This document shows, piece after piece, positions 49,918 to 62,210 of a stretch of 64,000 bases of DNA. Within the stretch, counting starts at the first letter, position 1. Each line of letters starts with the position of its first letter. Location: assembly GCF_040807025.1 (NCBI RefSeq), contig NC_090943.1, forward strand, positions 126,913,400 to 126,977,399, read 5' to 3'. This DNA comes from Struthio camelus (taxonomy: Eukaryota; Chordata; Aves; Struthioniformes; Struthionidae). The notes beneath the pieces were generated by a model. That model had not been told where the DNA came from. It saw only the letters and a list, made by a program, of their open reading frames with translations, and made no database searches. The position numbers and the translations under genes are program-made.

Positions 49918-49994
49918 CTGTTCTGAAAGGCATCTTTCATTAGATCTGCTATCATCTCTAAACCTTTGAAAACTCTGAAATCTTATGATGGAAC
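49918..49994 (-). CDS. Unidentified minus-strand gene, candidate exon (FQRFRDDSRSNER segment)
   Basis: This 77-base segment ends at a strong donor (GAACAG followed by GTAACA). It begins after GATTCTTTGCCAG, a fair acceptor; another acceptor about 35 bases upstream (ATCTGCACAG) keeps the same frame. It reads SIIRFQSFQRFRDDSRSNER then CLSEQ. The phases (1 in, 0 out) agree with both neighbours in the chain. Confidence 0.6.
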
Positions 49995-52900
49995 CTGGCA
50001 AAGAATCTAGCAAATACAGAATAAACACTTCTGTGCAGATAGTACCATAAAAACCTATTTCATAACAGGATATTGCACCTGAAGAATTTTTTTTCATAAT
50101 CTACAGTTTCATTTAATACATTCAGTAGACCCACTGACATTCCTGTGGGTAGATTTGGCAGACAATTCTTATAGATTTCCTCTTTTATATAAGATTACCC
50201 TTCACAGCAGTTGCAAGGTGTAACAAATTATAGAGCCTGAAGTGACTACACAGCTAGGACAGGGAAAGAGGCAGGATCTGTGCAGGTACCCCTGAAGTCA
50301 TCATTAAACAAGCGTTCATTATCAAAGAGGTTGACAAAGTAACTGGAACGGGAAGTAAAATCAAAGTGAAACACTTTTATATGACTGGATGTAGAACTGG
50401 CTTTTTAAGGGGTGACCATAACTACATAAGTCTACACTTTTGGGCCTCTCAACTTGGGTTTATTTAACTTCACGTTAAATATTACTTTCTTGGGTTGGGA
50501 ATTTTGATAAAAATTTTTGGATCTTTTTGCATATCCTGAAGGTTTTAAAACTTTTTGCTATGCTCTGTCTGGGCTCATTCTACTCGCTAGCAAAACAGGA
50601 AAGTTTCCTGCAGCACAAATCAACTCTAAGGACTAGCTAATGGGTGTTTATACAGTGTTTTGAGTTGTTGAGAAGCAGGGAAAACCTATTGGGATAGCAG
50701 CTATTGCTCTCCCAGAAACTTAGCTCAAAGCACTGAAGACAACTTTTGAAGTTATCACCCAAACTATCAGCAAACACTTAGTTTTACAAAAAAGAAACAT
50801 TACAAAGAGACCAAAAGGTTACCATCACTGACATTTAGCAGCTATTCCCTGTTTTGCTGTGCCTGCGCAAAGTGGTTAATAGCAGCCATAAAAGCAAAAC
50901 TACTGAAAGCATCACTTTTTATAAAGGCTTGTGCAATATCTCAGTAAGATCTGAACATTGTAAGCATATCACAGAACACACTTCTACAGGTAGTTTAAAA
51001 CAGCTGGGTATTTATAACTACCCATCCCCGTCGGCAGCACCCATGGGAGAAACACTGGACAGAGTATCAGAAGATTTTCAGTCTTAATTCTGTTGCTGAC
51101 TTTCTATACAATATTGGTTGAGTTACTTCATTTCGCTCTGCTTTGCTTCTTCCCTCTTCAAAGTAAGAGATAATCATACCTGGAAGAAGCTCTAAAGCAA
51201 ATGACAGAAGCACTTACATTTGTAATGCCAGATATGAACTAATTGGCTCTCTTGGACAGAGAGAAACGCAACAGAGATGCAGCCTGGATTTTGTAGAGTG
51301 GGTATACAGTCATTTCCACGCTCTCAGCTTGCAAGAGAGCATTTTATTAAGTCCAGAGAGAATTACTTCCATAGAGCTTCATGCAAATATGTGGACTCAC
51401 TCTTTTTGTTCAATTTCTCAGTCAATAAACTGTTGAAGATGTTCTTGAAGATGTCCTTCATTTCTCTGCTGTCCTTGGTACATCGGAGTTCTGATGTGGT
51501 TTTGCAATGAGGGCTTGAATAGCTTCAATGTTCTTGGTGGCTGCAGGGACTGCTTGTGAAACTTTCTAGATTAGGCTGTTACATAGTTATCAGCTGCTGC
51601 AAACCTGAACCCAAACAACTGAACAGGTTGTTCCTTCTGGTCCTAAGTCAGCACAGGAGGAAAAAAAATGTATTTCCTATATCAAAGGCAGAGCTGTCTT
51701 CTGAAAAGAGAGAGGTGCAAGCAAGTAACACATTAAATTAAGTTTCTATGTATCTAAAGGCTGATTTGGGGGGAAAATTCTAAGGCATTTCAAAAGATAA
51801 TTGGAACATCAGAAAACACTAAATAATTCTAAAATTCAAAGAATTCTGAAATTCAAGAAGTCATATTAGCATCTACCATTACCATTAACCTCTACTGCAT
51901 ACACTGATAAATTATTCAGTCAGTTAATGGCATTTAAATTTAAGTGCAGTTGTACAGTTCCCTAGATTGTAGTTAAAGTTGGTTCGAAATGCAGGGACTG
52001 GAATGCACTTAAGTGCTGGAATGGGAATGAAACCTCAAAGGCTAAAACTTACAAAAGGGCCTTGCTGATACCTACGTTTCTACATGGTAGGCTGGGAGCT
52101 AGTGAGCAAAGAGGCATCTAGGCATTTTGCCTAGAGGTATCCCAAGGTGTTACCTGCTTACAGAATGGCTTAACCTCTACAAATTAAGGTCACTATTAGC
52201 AATGCAGTTTAATGCTAGAATAGCAGATTCTGATGGGAACTCCTATGTTTATATACTAAAATTATATTTTATTCAGTCACTTCTGTTTGCTTTATAAATA
52301 CTTTGTCAAATCTAATGTTAGTCATGGTACTAAAAATTGAGTAGTTCAGGCACTTAATTTGGAAAACCAAACTATGAGACTTCCCAACGGACAGCTAGTC
52401 ACTTAAGAATGTGCTTGTTTGTCATTTGGCTAAATCAGACCCAGACAATGTAAGTATCATCAGCTGGAAAACTCTACTATAATTTAAAAAAAAAGAACTC
52501 CAGAAAAGTATATCTGAGTATTTGCTGATCTGAATTGCTTAATGTTTGCTTAAATACTCAAATGAAATCTGTGGAACTTAATTTTCATACGGAATCCTTC
52601 CGAAATTTGCAACAGCACAGAAAAGCCTTCACTGAGGGGGGCTGAATTTATTTTGAAAGACCACAAAGACAATTCCAGCCAAATTCTATAATGGCTGGGT
52701 GAAACAGCCACAGTAATTGAATCTTTATCCAGCATAAAGACTAGATGGCTTGTAATCCAGTATTACCGAATCAGGACGTATGTCCTGGATCATTAAAGGC
52801 AGTTAAATTAAATAGATAAGCAGGAAATCCAGACTAGCTTTACAAATCTGAAGTGCAATCAGCTATTTCCACAAAGCTAGTATAAGTGGCCCAGAGCTTC

Positions 52901-53465
52901 AGCAGTCTGAACTATGAATAATATTTATCTATTTTACTTACAAATTGTCCTTCACAGGATGCATGGAGCAGAGAATAAAAGGGTTTTGCTTGCAGGTAAC
53001 TTTGGGAGAGTAAAAATTCTTACTACAGAGTAAATATATATTTAAACCTGTTCTTTAAAAAAATAAATACAATAAGCAAGGTACTAGGGTCCATTACTGA
53101 AATAAATAGAGGAAAATGAGGAAGGACATACAAGACTAAAAACAATGGCAAAAATACTGACTGGGTGAGAGTCAGGGCAGATTTTTTCAGACCTAACTAG
53201 TCATTCTTTTTTTCAGGTGTTCCATCCAAGACACAACAATTAATTGGGGGGAGAGAGGGTATTTTTTATAACTGAGGTTTCAGAGTCAAAACTAAACTAT
53301 CTTTTGTTTGGATATGAACTTCTTTGAAGCTGGTCATGCAAAAGCTGAACTTGTCACTTTTGAAAATGCACTCATGCCTGCCGTTACAAAAGTCTGAAGC
53401 TTGGACCTGCCATAGTTGGGAATAAATAGAATTTCCATAGTGCTCAATGGTATAGGAGTTCCTAC
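49995..53465. other. Intron-like stretch
   Basis: A minus-strand ORF at 52,550-52,735 (VAVSPSHYRIWLELSLWSF-like) is mildly protein-like, but its splice edges are not convincing. The ORF extension 53,266-53,465 downstream of the exon donor is open to a stop. No repeat family was recognised. Confidence 0.45.
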
Positions 53466-53619
53466 TTCTCTTCCCCGAGTCTGGATCCTTGGAGAGTCTA
53501 GAGCTAGCTGAGGCTTTAGATGCTGATCCTGCATGAACAAGTTTCTTCTTAGAGAGCCGAGGCACCCCAAAGCCTTTATAGGCTGATTCAGGAAAGTCAG
53601 AATCAGCCACAGAGAACAA
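53466..53619 (-). CDS. Unidentified minus-strand gene, candidate exon (Ser/Lys-rich linker)
   Basis: The acceptor is excellent: a CTAAC branch-point-like motif, then TTCAGCCTTTCCAG. The exon reads LFSVADSDFPESAYKGFGVP, then RLSKKKLVHAGSASKASASS, then a basic, Ser-rich stretch ending in SGKR. The donor chosen (AGAA followed by GTAGGA) gives phase 1 out, which fits the exon at 49,994. The ORF itself stays open to about 53,266, so a longer exon using another donor (CAG followed by GTCCAA near 53,400) or an alternative terminal exon is possible. This part looks like a disordered basic linker. About 75-120 bases upstream lies an unusually long CT/T tract. Confidence 0.72.
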
Positions 53620-53692
53620 CTGGAAAGGCTGAAGTTAGAACTGGGTGAAAAAATGGACTGTTCAGCTTAACCAAATGAAAATTTTACCAAAA

Positions 53693-53741
53693 AAAAAAAA
53701 AAAAGAGAGAGAGAGAGAAAGAAAAAAAGAAAAGAAAAGTT
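53693..53741 (-). promoter_or_regulatory. Long polypyrimidine tract upstream of an exon acceptor
   Basis: On the minus strand this is an interrupted CTTTT/CTCTCTCTC run followed by about 15 Ts. It lies roughly 75-120 bases upstream of the acceptor of the exon at 53,619. Such tracts can bind PTB-type splicing repressors. Whether this one does is inference. It may be only a low-complexity (GA)n/A tract. Confidence 0.4.
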
Positions 53742-54130
53742 TGAATCAACTTAAAATTTTGACGTTGCCTCTTGGTGGAACAAACTCCCCCTAACTTCAT
53801 TTCTGCCCTGGTTCTCTTTCTCATTCAACTCTGGACAGAAAATCTTACTTTTTTCGCTGCAGCCACAAAATAGTCTTCAGAAACTGGAACTCCTTATTCC
53901 TTGTTCCTTATGAATCCTTGTTCTGCTCATTTCAGGTCATATCTGAAGCGACTGTAAAGATCTTTTCCTAAGTAAGCAATAGGGAGGCTTATATTCTGTT
54001 ATAGCACAGCATATTCACAGAAATCAGTAATTATTGGTACTCAAATTTTCAGGGATTTTTTAAGGGAAATTAACAGGAAAAAACTAATGGAAGAAGCTCT
54101 ATCTATATCTAATTTAAGTTACACTCAGCC

Positions 54131-54188
54131 AGCTAACACTTCTAGTTACATAGACTATATAAAAGCTAACACTTCTATAGTTACATAG
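54131..54188. repeat. Near-tandem duplication of about 24 bases
   Basis: AGCTAACACTTCTAGTTACA with TAG occurs at 54,131-54,153 and, with a two-base insertion, at 54,164-54,188. It is a small local duplication in intron sequence. Confidence 0.85.
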
Positions 54189-55071
54189 AATGCACGTTCT
54201 TGTTTGAAAGCTCTGTTGAAAACATAATAAAAACTGAGCAGATCTGAGCAAAAAATACACATTCTGAAGAAGGCAGAGTCCAAGCTGATCACTTAAAAGG
54301 CGGTTGCTATATATGTGCTTTTAACTGATTGTTATTTATTCTGCCTGGAAGCAAGCCTACCATTTTCATATAGGTTTTTTAAAACAGTTTTATGCCACTG
54401 GGTAGTAACTATAAATGAAATACAGTCAGAACAGCTGTTTGTGTAATTGCACTTTCAGTGAAGCAGTTAAATCCCCTCCTCCAGCACTCACTTGCTTTCA
54501 CACCCTCATACGCTTATTCGTATGCTGTGTCTTATCTCTTGCTGTCTGGCCTGTGAATTATGTGTCTGCTTTTACGTTTTCTGCCAGTGTTTGCTCATCA
54601 CAGGTTGGTCGTTTTTCACCTACAGAGATATACAGTCATCCCAGTTACCAGTTGTACTTCCATGATAGAAAATGAAAAGTATGTCCTTTGTACTTCAATA
54701 TTTAACCTTGTTTGTGCTAAAAGATACTGAAGATTATACTAGTCACAACATGCTTTTTTCTAATTGTGATCAGTTTGGAAGCTGAAAAATTAGGTAATGT
54801 TTTCTTTAGTATTCTATTACTAAAGCTGCTAGAGTCGGAAGTTGTCTTGGCCTCTGTCCATGAAATTCTGGGTCCTAATAGATCACTGTGGGGTTACGAG
54901 TGTGCTTTCCCATGCTACAGTACGTAACAGGCTGAGGATGTGCGAGAGACGAATTACACGGAATTGCACAGCAGCGTGTGTGAATCAGAGAATACTGCAG
55001 AGCAGCAAATGGTTTCCTAAAAGGAGCAAAAAGGACTTCATCAGAGGCACCATGTGAGTGGCACAAATTAC

Positions 55072-55201
55072 TTGCTCCCTAAGGCCAAAGATGCTACAGC
55101 AATCTGGTCCCAATGATTCTCCCATTAAGCCACCATAACTCTCCCCGTAGGCAGCATGAAGAATCAGATATATTGGTGGAGTGACCATCTTACTGGTATT
55201 G
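55072..55201 (-). CDS. Unidentified minus-strand gene, candidate exon (AAYGESYGGLMGES segment)
   Basis: This 130-base exon has a strong acceptor (GCATTTTTCACAG) and a donor at GAGCAA followed by GTAATT. It reads NTSKMVTPPIYLILHAAYGE, then SYGGLMGESLGPDCCSIFGL, ending REQ. It enters in phase 2 and leaves in phase 0, matching both neighbours. The composition (Gly, Cys, mixed hydrophobic) is that of ordinary protein, not translated intron. No family was recognised. Confidence 0.75.
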
Positions 55202-55461
55202 CTGTGAAAAATGCTTCATGGGCACACGTGAAAGGAAGAAAACAATACCAATAATACTAGTAGTTTCAGACTGAATTACTGAGACACAGGTACATGCACT
55301 GTAATTAAAATTCTGTACACAGAAATGTGTGCTCAAAAAATTCAAGCACACATGCGATTTCTAGTAGCATATCTTAGAAGGGATCCCCTATCTACAGTGG
55401 CTTTTATTAAGAGATTAATTGCTGATAAACTTATCATGTCATGCACAAAAATCTTAATCAC

Positions 55462-55517
55462 CTTTGGCTCTGTGATTTTTTTATAGTGCTTTCTTCTGGT
55501 CCATATAAGAAAAGCTT
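55462..55517 (-). CDS. Unidentified minus-strand gene, candidate exon (KLFLYGPEES segment)
   Basis: This 56-base exon lies behind a textbook acceptor (ATTGGTTCTCCTAG) and ends at CCAAAG followed by GTGATT. In phase 0 it reads KLFLYGPEESTIKKSQSQ and leaves with two bases over. That is what the next exon at 55,201 needs. A different frame across the same bases is also open and longer (running into AEALFLLVLLEAFLIW). The phase match is the reason for the frame chosen here. Confidence 0.58.
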
Positions 55518-58500
55518 CTAGGAGAACCAATAAAAATAATGCTTCTGCCAACCGCTTGGCCCCAATATAGATGTCAAGGGAAGAAAACATAAGTTAAGAC
55601 TTTGTTGGTAAAATACTACTACTACCTACAAAGGAAAAACAGACTTACATGATTATCCATTTATGAAATGCTGAATCACGAACCCAGATCTGCTGGAAAC
55701 CTTGCCAGGATATGTTTTCCATTCTGCTAGTCTATTTTTTTCAATAGAGAGGGCATAAGGAACAGACAGAAATGAGTCCTTTCATGAAATCACCAGCTCT
55801 TTTGACAGCAGTTATGAGAAAATGATTTAACACAAGATTAAAAAAAAAAAAACCAAAAACCCCTCCAGCGGGGAAGTTGCAGTTTGCCAGCCACCTCCCC
55901 AGTATGGCCCCTTGAAATGTGACGGTCCTAACGCGGATGGGATTCCATCTTGAGAAGCATGCAGTTGTCCTACCCGGTCTGTGCCCTGCACAAGTCGAGA
56001 GCGATGACACTGACACCTGTATCGGTAAGGGCTTCACCTCAATACTAATAATGCTGCAACATGGCCAGCAGGTAACCGTGAAAAAGCACTCGCTGCCCAG
56101 CCAGGGCACTAGCAACCTGCTGACACAGGTGTAACCGGGCTGATTAGAGGCACAGTTATGTGGCCAGTAACACAGTGAACCTGCACGTTTCTCACATAGC
56201 TGCAGGGTTTCAGCAGGCCTGTGGCTGGAGAGTATTGCTCCTTGTTTCTGGCAGGCGCCCAGGGAAGAAGGGCACCTTCAGCAAGGGTAGAGAAGTGCTA
56301 GTTAGGATAGTACTTCTGAAATACCTCTAGTTAAAGTTTACTTCTGTGGCACAAGAAAAAAAGTTGCTTTTCTTGAGCTAAATTGGCAACACAAGTCACT
56401 CGGCAGTTCGTTTCCCAAGAGGACTCCGGGAACAAACGGTGCATTAGCTGCTGGAAAGTATAAAAGGCAACATACGCCCAAACTATAGTTACAGTTCCTG
56501 AAATGGCTCTGCTGCTGGCACTGCTTTACAATCTCCCTATAGTCAGTGTTTCCTTCATGCCGTTTCCTTCATGCAAGCTACAACTAGTAAGACAATACTA
56601 CAGCAAAGGCTAGCTGGTGCAAATTAAAGCCATATGCAAACAGAACGCTGTTGAAATGAACACGCAAAAAAGTATTTTCTTTCCTCTTCTACAGTGTACA
56701 GCAATGATAAATCTTACCTTGTAAAGTACATCTCAAAATGTCATGGAAGTTCAGTTGAGTAAAACAAACGCTGTAGAACAGGACATGATATCTGGCACTA
56801 CTTTAAAAAGACAGTTGTGTAGCTAAATAGTACTGCCACTGGGAGCCTGTTTTATAGAACCAAAAAAAAAAAAAAGCACTAAGAGCAATCTGTGGACAAG
56901 AAACCTCAGAAGATTTCTACTTCTTCACTTTGACTGAGCTGTGTAACATTCTCCTGACCAAAAACTCACTTTAACTGTAGAGGGAGAGGAGTTGCCAAAG
57001 GAGGCATGCTCCTGGCAACCAGTATTACATACTACAGTAAACCCAATAACCCAGGGTTTTACAAAGCAAAAGCCTAGAGAAAGCTGGGATTTTTAATGTT
57101 TTGAAAGGTTTATAAGGGGGCACATTTGTGCTTTCTCTCCCACTCAGAATCTCACCAGACTACTGAATTTTCAAGAGAGCTAAAGAGGTCAGGTCTTTTA
57201 AATGAGTCTATCACCTGCCATTTGCAGTTTTGGAGGATGCTGCTGAATGCCAGTGTCCCTCTTCAAAAAAAGCTGTTCTTGTCGCTTTGGCAATTCCGTT
57301 CAAGAGACAGTTCTAGTGAAAGAAACCATTGAAACTACTGAACCACTGAAGCATTGAAACATGGTTCTCTAGTACAAGAGACAATTTATACAATGAACAT
57401 CTGGAAAATAAACCCAACTCCCCCCCACCCCAAAATCAAGCCTTTAATCGCTTTGAAAATATTCTAGAGTAAGCAAATCTATTTTATTACATACTTGTTA
57501 TGCTTGTACAGACATCATGGGCTCAAAAAGCGGTCCCTACACGTAGGTGCGCAGCTGAAAAAAAAAACCAAACAGAAAACAAAAATAAACGACAGAAAGG
57601 AAAAGTGACGGAATGTATAGTCACTTAAAATCTGGAGACAAGTGCTGGGAGACTCTCGAACGCTTTGCTGAGGACAGCTAGCAGGAGGTCGCTTCATGGA
57701 GCAAAGGGTGTAGCTATGCCATTGGACAGAGGCAGCAGCAGCATTCGTTATCTGCTATTGAGTAAAGAGCCTGGCTTACACTACGCAATTGCTTCCTGTC
57801 TCGGTGTGTGATAAGGACTGGGACAATCCACTGGGACAGTGATCCAGGGTCTTTTCTAATGCACAGGGGGTAAGGCAAACAAGAAACCCTAAAAGATTAC
57901 ATTTCATTTCCTAGCTTCTGCCAGAAGTTGTGATCCAAGGTTGAAATGTATGTGTATGTATATATATTTGTATATGTATGTATACACATATATACAAAAA
58001 TATGTATACCTCTCTGTCATAGGGAGGAGTCAATATCCAGTGTTGCCAGGAACTGCAATTTCTAGCAGAAAGAAGCACCAGAAAGGAGAAGGCACTGAAG
58101 CATGACTTTGGCCTGAGGGATATAATTAGATATTTCCATAATTTTTTCTAGTTAATGGGTTTCTATAATATTTTAAAAGAGCTATAAGGTATGCCAAGTC
58201 AATAACATATAGTTGTGGATATAATCTTTTGAAAAGTAAGAGAAACTATAATTCTTGATCTGCTTGATGTGACTGAAATACGAAAAAACATTTGTGCAAA
58301 TTCTACTAAACTGGACTTGTTGCTAGATAGAACTGTTAAATGGTCTATTAACTTTCATTACACAAAATTACAAGATTAAGATCACAGATTCAAAAGACTG
58401 CTTTTCAGTAGTTAGGCAAAGCTTTCTCAGACAATCACAGAAGGCTTTGAACAGATGATTACTGTAAATGCTGTGTGTATACTATTCTGCATTTCTATTT

Positions 58501-61123
58501 CAATCTTTTTTATAAATTGATTTTTATCATTTGCTTTTTCACAAATATATCAGGGCTTACAAACAGTCTGAAATAATATGAGACTATATTTCAAAATAGA
58601 TACTTCCTAAAAAAGATTAGGAAAAATCTCATGCACGGCATTTAATTAAAATGTGAAGTCAGTAATTAAAAACATAAATATGAAAATACCAGGGCCTATT
58701 ATAACTTTCTATGATTCAAGAGATGTAAAATAACATAGTATAAAATAAACTTCATGCTGCCAGAGAAACCAACATATATCATACTTGAATGTTACTGTAC
58801 CTGTTACCTTACTGGACTTAAGCAAACATTCACTTGAAACAAAATACACACACTTGAAACAAAATACACACTACATTAAAAAAAAATTGCAAGGACAAAT
58901 GCATGTATATGTATTATGGTGACATTAAGCATAGCTCTAAAATTAAACCTGAGCTGAGTTTTATATGGAAAGCAGGAATTCAATCAACCCTCAATACTCT
59001 GCAACAGTAATTTCAGCCTATATGTATCAACCCTATAATCAAGAGCTCGCAAGAGAACCTTATGACAGGGATTCAGCTGGCCCATCATTTATTTTCTCTT
59101 TATTACTTTTTTTTTTAAATTTGCAGAAAGCCTCAAACAAAAACACACATTTCCAAACAAACCTATAGAGTAATTTTATACATCTTTACCACCAATCTTC
59201 CTTTTGTTATACGCATTCGTAAAAATGGTTTTCTAGCTTAAGATTGCTTTCACTAATCATTAACAAATGTTATGCCACCCAACATGTTACTGAGTAAATA
59301 TATTTTTAGAGTTTTGTAGGCAATGTTTATTGGGTAATTATTTTTAAATCTTACTTTTCAATAACAGTTATTAATGTCTACATCAATAGATTGAAGACTA
59401 ACAAAGAATATTAGCTTCAGTATTCATTATCCTTTTAAAGTTTTGTCTATTAATGCTCTCTTATTTCTGAATACATTAAAACAATCTCATAAATTACTGA
59501 GTCATTGTTTATAAAATCTAGAATAGTTTGTATTCCCTTATCTCCTTTTGAGAGCTTCTTTTCCTTACCGTTTTCCTGTTCAGTGAGTTTTTTAGTTTTA
59601 AATTTACTTTAACTATTTGCCTCAAGTTTTCAGGTCACCTGTACTTGGTTTTAATATTTTCATATACCTCTATGCCATGTAGTCTAACCCCACTAATTTG
59701 GGGAATTTTTTGATTATATCAACAACATTGGCACATACTAAAGCCTCATGTTTGTTGGCCCAACAGTTAGTAGATTATAACGTTCCTGTGAAAATTACTG
59801 GAAGGAACCCAGATCCTTTTGTTCTCATTCACAAAGAAAAGAGAGAGGCTTTTCTATTGTAGGCCAAGGGAGGTTTTGAACACAGTTCACCACAGTTTCA
59901 GCGTACAGATGAGATAATCCCTTCAGCTCCCTTCCAGCCTTTCCGTGGTTAGGTGATTTAACATCTAATTTTATGTATATATGTATATACAAGTTTATAC
60001 ATATTACATCAGGCTATTTGTTGGCATTAGGCTATTACTATTATATAAAGAAGTAGATAGATTTTTTATCTTCATATCCTAAATTTGTCTTATTTCATAT
60101 AGCCATATGTCTCTGTACTGCAGCATAACTGTTTGTTACTGGTTCTGTTTCCCTAGAAGGTAAACTGACATAAACGTTTTGTAATTCAGCTCTTTTTATA
60201 CAGTAATGATGTTTTCCCTGTCAAATAATGTACGCAGTTATCCAGGTCACTGATAAACTAACGACAGGGTTTCTGAACAGCTAATTCCTAAATTCTAGTT
60301 GCTAAAAGGCATTGAACTCTCACCTTCCTCAAGCACCGCTATGAAATCCATTTGCATCAGCAAAAATTTGTTTTCTTTAGGAAATATAGAGATGCTAGCA
60401 AGTATGGTCTTTGCAAGTTTGTATCACAATAGGGTATGTGCAGAAACACATCTCATTCCAGCAACGGGATACTTTACCACTGTTGGCTGTGCTGTAAGGC
60501 TCCACGCAATAACACTATGATGAGTTTACTCACGATTTACATTGCAGTTACACTGGCTTTCCACTAGATGACAATATATTACAGCAGATATGATAATAGA
60601 GGTCAAATCATATTAGTTTAAGCATAATAACAGATACTTTTTCATGTATGCCGTTAGCCTGATCTGGAGCAAGACTTATACAGTTAACACTTCATCAGAT
60701 TTGTATTAGCTACCGGTCATTGCCACAGTCTTAGCAGGAGTCCATTATGTCCAGCGTAATTAAAAAGATTCTCCAGGTTTACTAGGTCTGTTTTTGTAAA
60801 TTTAGCAGATATCTAACCAGATGATGATGCTCTGAAACCTTTGGGAACGAGAGTCAGGCTGGTCTGCGAGCCCAAACGGAGACAGAATGGGAAATCTCAT
60901 TGCCACCCAGCCCCAACTTTAGATGCCATTTGATCCAGTGCAATCACAGGCGTGCCCTGCAAATTAGGATGAAGTACAGATCCATGATATAGACACAGAG
61001 TGAATGTCTGTTTGCACAACTCTATTTATACATAGCACCACGGAGGGAACACAAAACATTTGATATTCAGTGTGAGATACGCTCTGGTAGTGACTGGAGG
61101 CTCCAATTCTGCAAAGATCTCAC
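55518..61123. other. Intron or intergenic stretch, no gene recognised
   Basis: The part at 55,860-56,280 is more GC-rich and open on both strands (a 71-codon plus ORF and a 124-codon minus ORF), but neither has splice support. It could be an eroded repeat or a regulatory CpG-containing patch. An alternating TA/TG low-complexity run lies at 57,947-58,010. A 20-base tandem duplication lies at 58,831-58,870. Confidence 0.45.
58831..58870. repeat. 20-base perfect tandem duplication
   Basis: The unit CACTTGAAACAAAATACACA occurs twice in direct succession without mismatch. It is a recent local duplication. Confidence 0.95.
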
Positions 61124-61169
61124 TGTATTAGACACCGGGCAAATCTGAGAGCAACTGGTAACTCTTAGG
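61124..61169 (-). CDS. Candidate small upstream exon
   Basis: This 46-base segment follows a very good acceptor: a long pyrimidine run, then CCCCTCAG. It ends at ACA followed by GTGAGA. Entered in phase 2 it is open (LRVTSCSQICPVSNT) and leaves in phase 0, which fits the acceptor phase of the exon at 55,517. The distance (5.6 kb) and short length make this weak. It may be the start of the main gene or unrelated. Confidence 0.33.
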
Positions 61170-62183
61170 CTGAGGGGCTTACACACAGGAAAGAAAGATA
61201 AGGTATTTCTTAGCAGCTTGAAGCCTCCTATTTGTCTTATAACAACCATGGAGCTGCCCCTTATTATTTCTCTATTCTATGAGCTAGATTTTATTTCTAC
61301 ACTTTGATTGATGATAATCAGATAAACAAGCTTTTGTTGCAGACCAACCTTTGCAAGTTAGCATGCAACTTTATGTTGGATATGTTTGAATGACCAGAAG
61401 ACACGAGTGGTAGGAAGTACCTGTTCACTTGGCCTGGCTTCAGTAGAAGGGACAGTGTGTCCTCTTACCTACCCCCAACCCAAACCCAGTGGCAACAGAA
61501 AACTCAGAACATGCAAATTATAGTGGTTTCCCAACAACTGGACAAGTGCCACACGGGCTGCTATATAGAAATCAGAATGACCAGTACTCATACACTTAAA
61601 TTGCTTAACTGGAGTTATTCTTAGCTATACATTTTAGCTTCACAGAGGAGCTTAATTGCAATGTTTGGTTAGATCTCAAACTCAGCATGGGTGAGATAAG
61701 CTACTTCCCCACTTCACACTCTGTTTGCTATGGTTTCCCTTTGGCAGTACTATCCACTGACCTGGAAATTTAGGCACTGAAATTTCATTTTTATATTAAT
61801 TCAGCAATTTTATTGTGATTTCACAGGTTCTCATGCAGCAACATTCTTCTTCCCCAGTAGGTTTTATATTAGTTTCATTTGCATCCCTTTGAATGAGAGC
61901 CCTGCATAACACAAATGAAGCAGCCGCTTCATCAATAAATTTTTAAAGAAACCTTTTGCAACCCTTTTGGCTGGCTTTGTGAGAGAAGCTTTGACAAACA
62001 AATGAGAAAATCTATACTCACACGTAAGGAAAACCAAGGAAGCAAGATAAGGTGGAAACAGGTAGCTACTACTCTGTACGTTTTCTCTCTCATGATACGA
62101 CGTCAGGATGCCTTTTTATAAGATGCTATATATTTCCTTTTTCTCCATGTACATCTGTTTCACACTGAATTTGGGCTTCCCAC

Positions 62184-62210
62184 ATTTCACAGGTTAACCA
62201 CCTGTGAAAT
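62184..62210. repeat. Perfect inverted repeat (11-base arms, 5-base loop)
   Basis: ATTTCACAGGT and ACCTGTGAAAT flank TAACC. The GGTTAACC centre is itself palindromic. It could be a dimeric protein site or a cruciform-prone hairpin. There is no evidence for either beyond symmetry. Confidence 0.92.

Larger units (their letters stand above)
4564..61169 (-). other. Span of an unidentified large multi-exon gene (about 30 candidate exons)
   Basis: This entry gives the inferred extent of one minus-strand gene; its exons are listed separately. Open segments of 23-375 bases recur along the minus strand, nearly all with an AG acceptor at the 5' edge and a GT donor at the 3' edge. Donor and acceptor phases agree across consecutive exons from 55,517 down to 20,048 and from 15,309 down to 8,995, then on to a terminal exon at 4,938-4,564. 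The summed coding length is near 3.7 kb, about 1,200 residues. I do not recognise the product. It is rich in Leu, Cys and Ser, has a helical-repeat look in the middle, and ends in a CxxC-containing region. It could in principle be two adjacent genes. The weakest joins are at 16-19 kb. Confidence 0.6.

Noticed and set aside
52550..52735. Minus-strand ORF with protein-like composition
   Set aside because: No acceptor and donor pair in matching phase; the flanking exons at 53.6 and 49.9 kb join without it.
55741..56115. Minus-strand ORF of 124 codons
   Set aside because: The reading passes through a long poly-A/poly-T run (FGFFFF), has no splice edges and is mirrored by an open plus frame.
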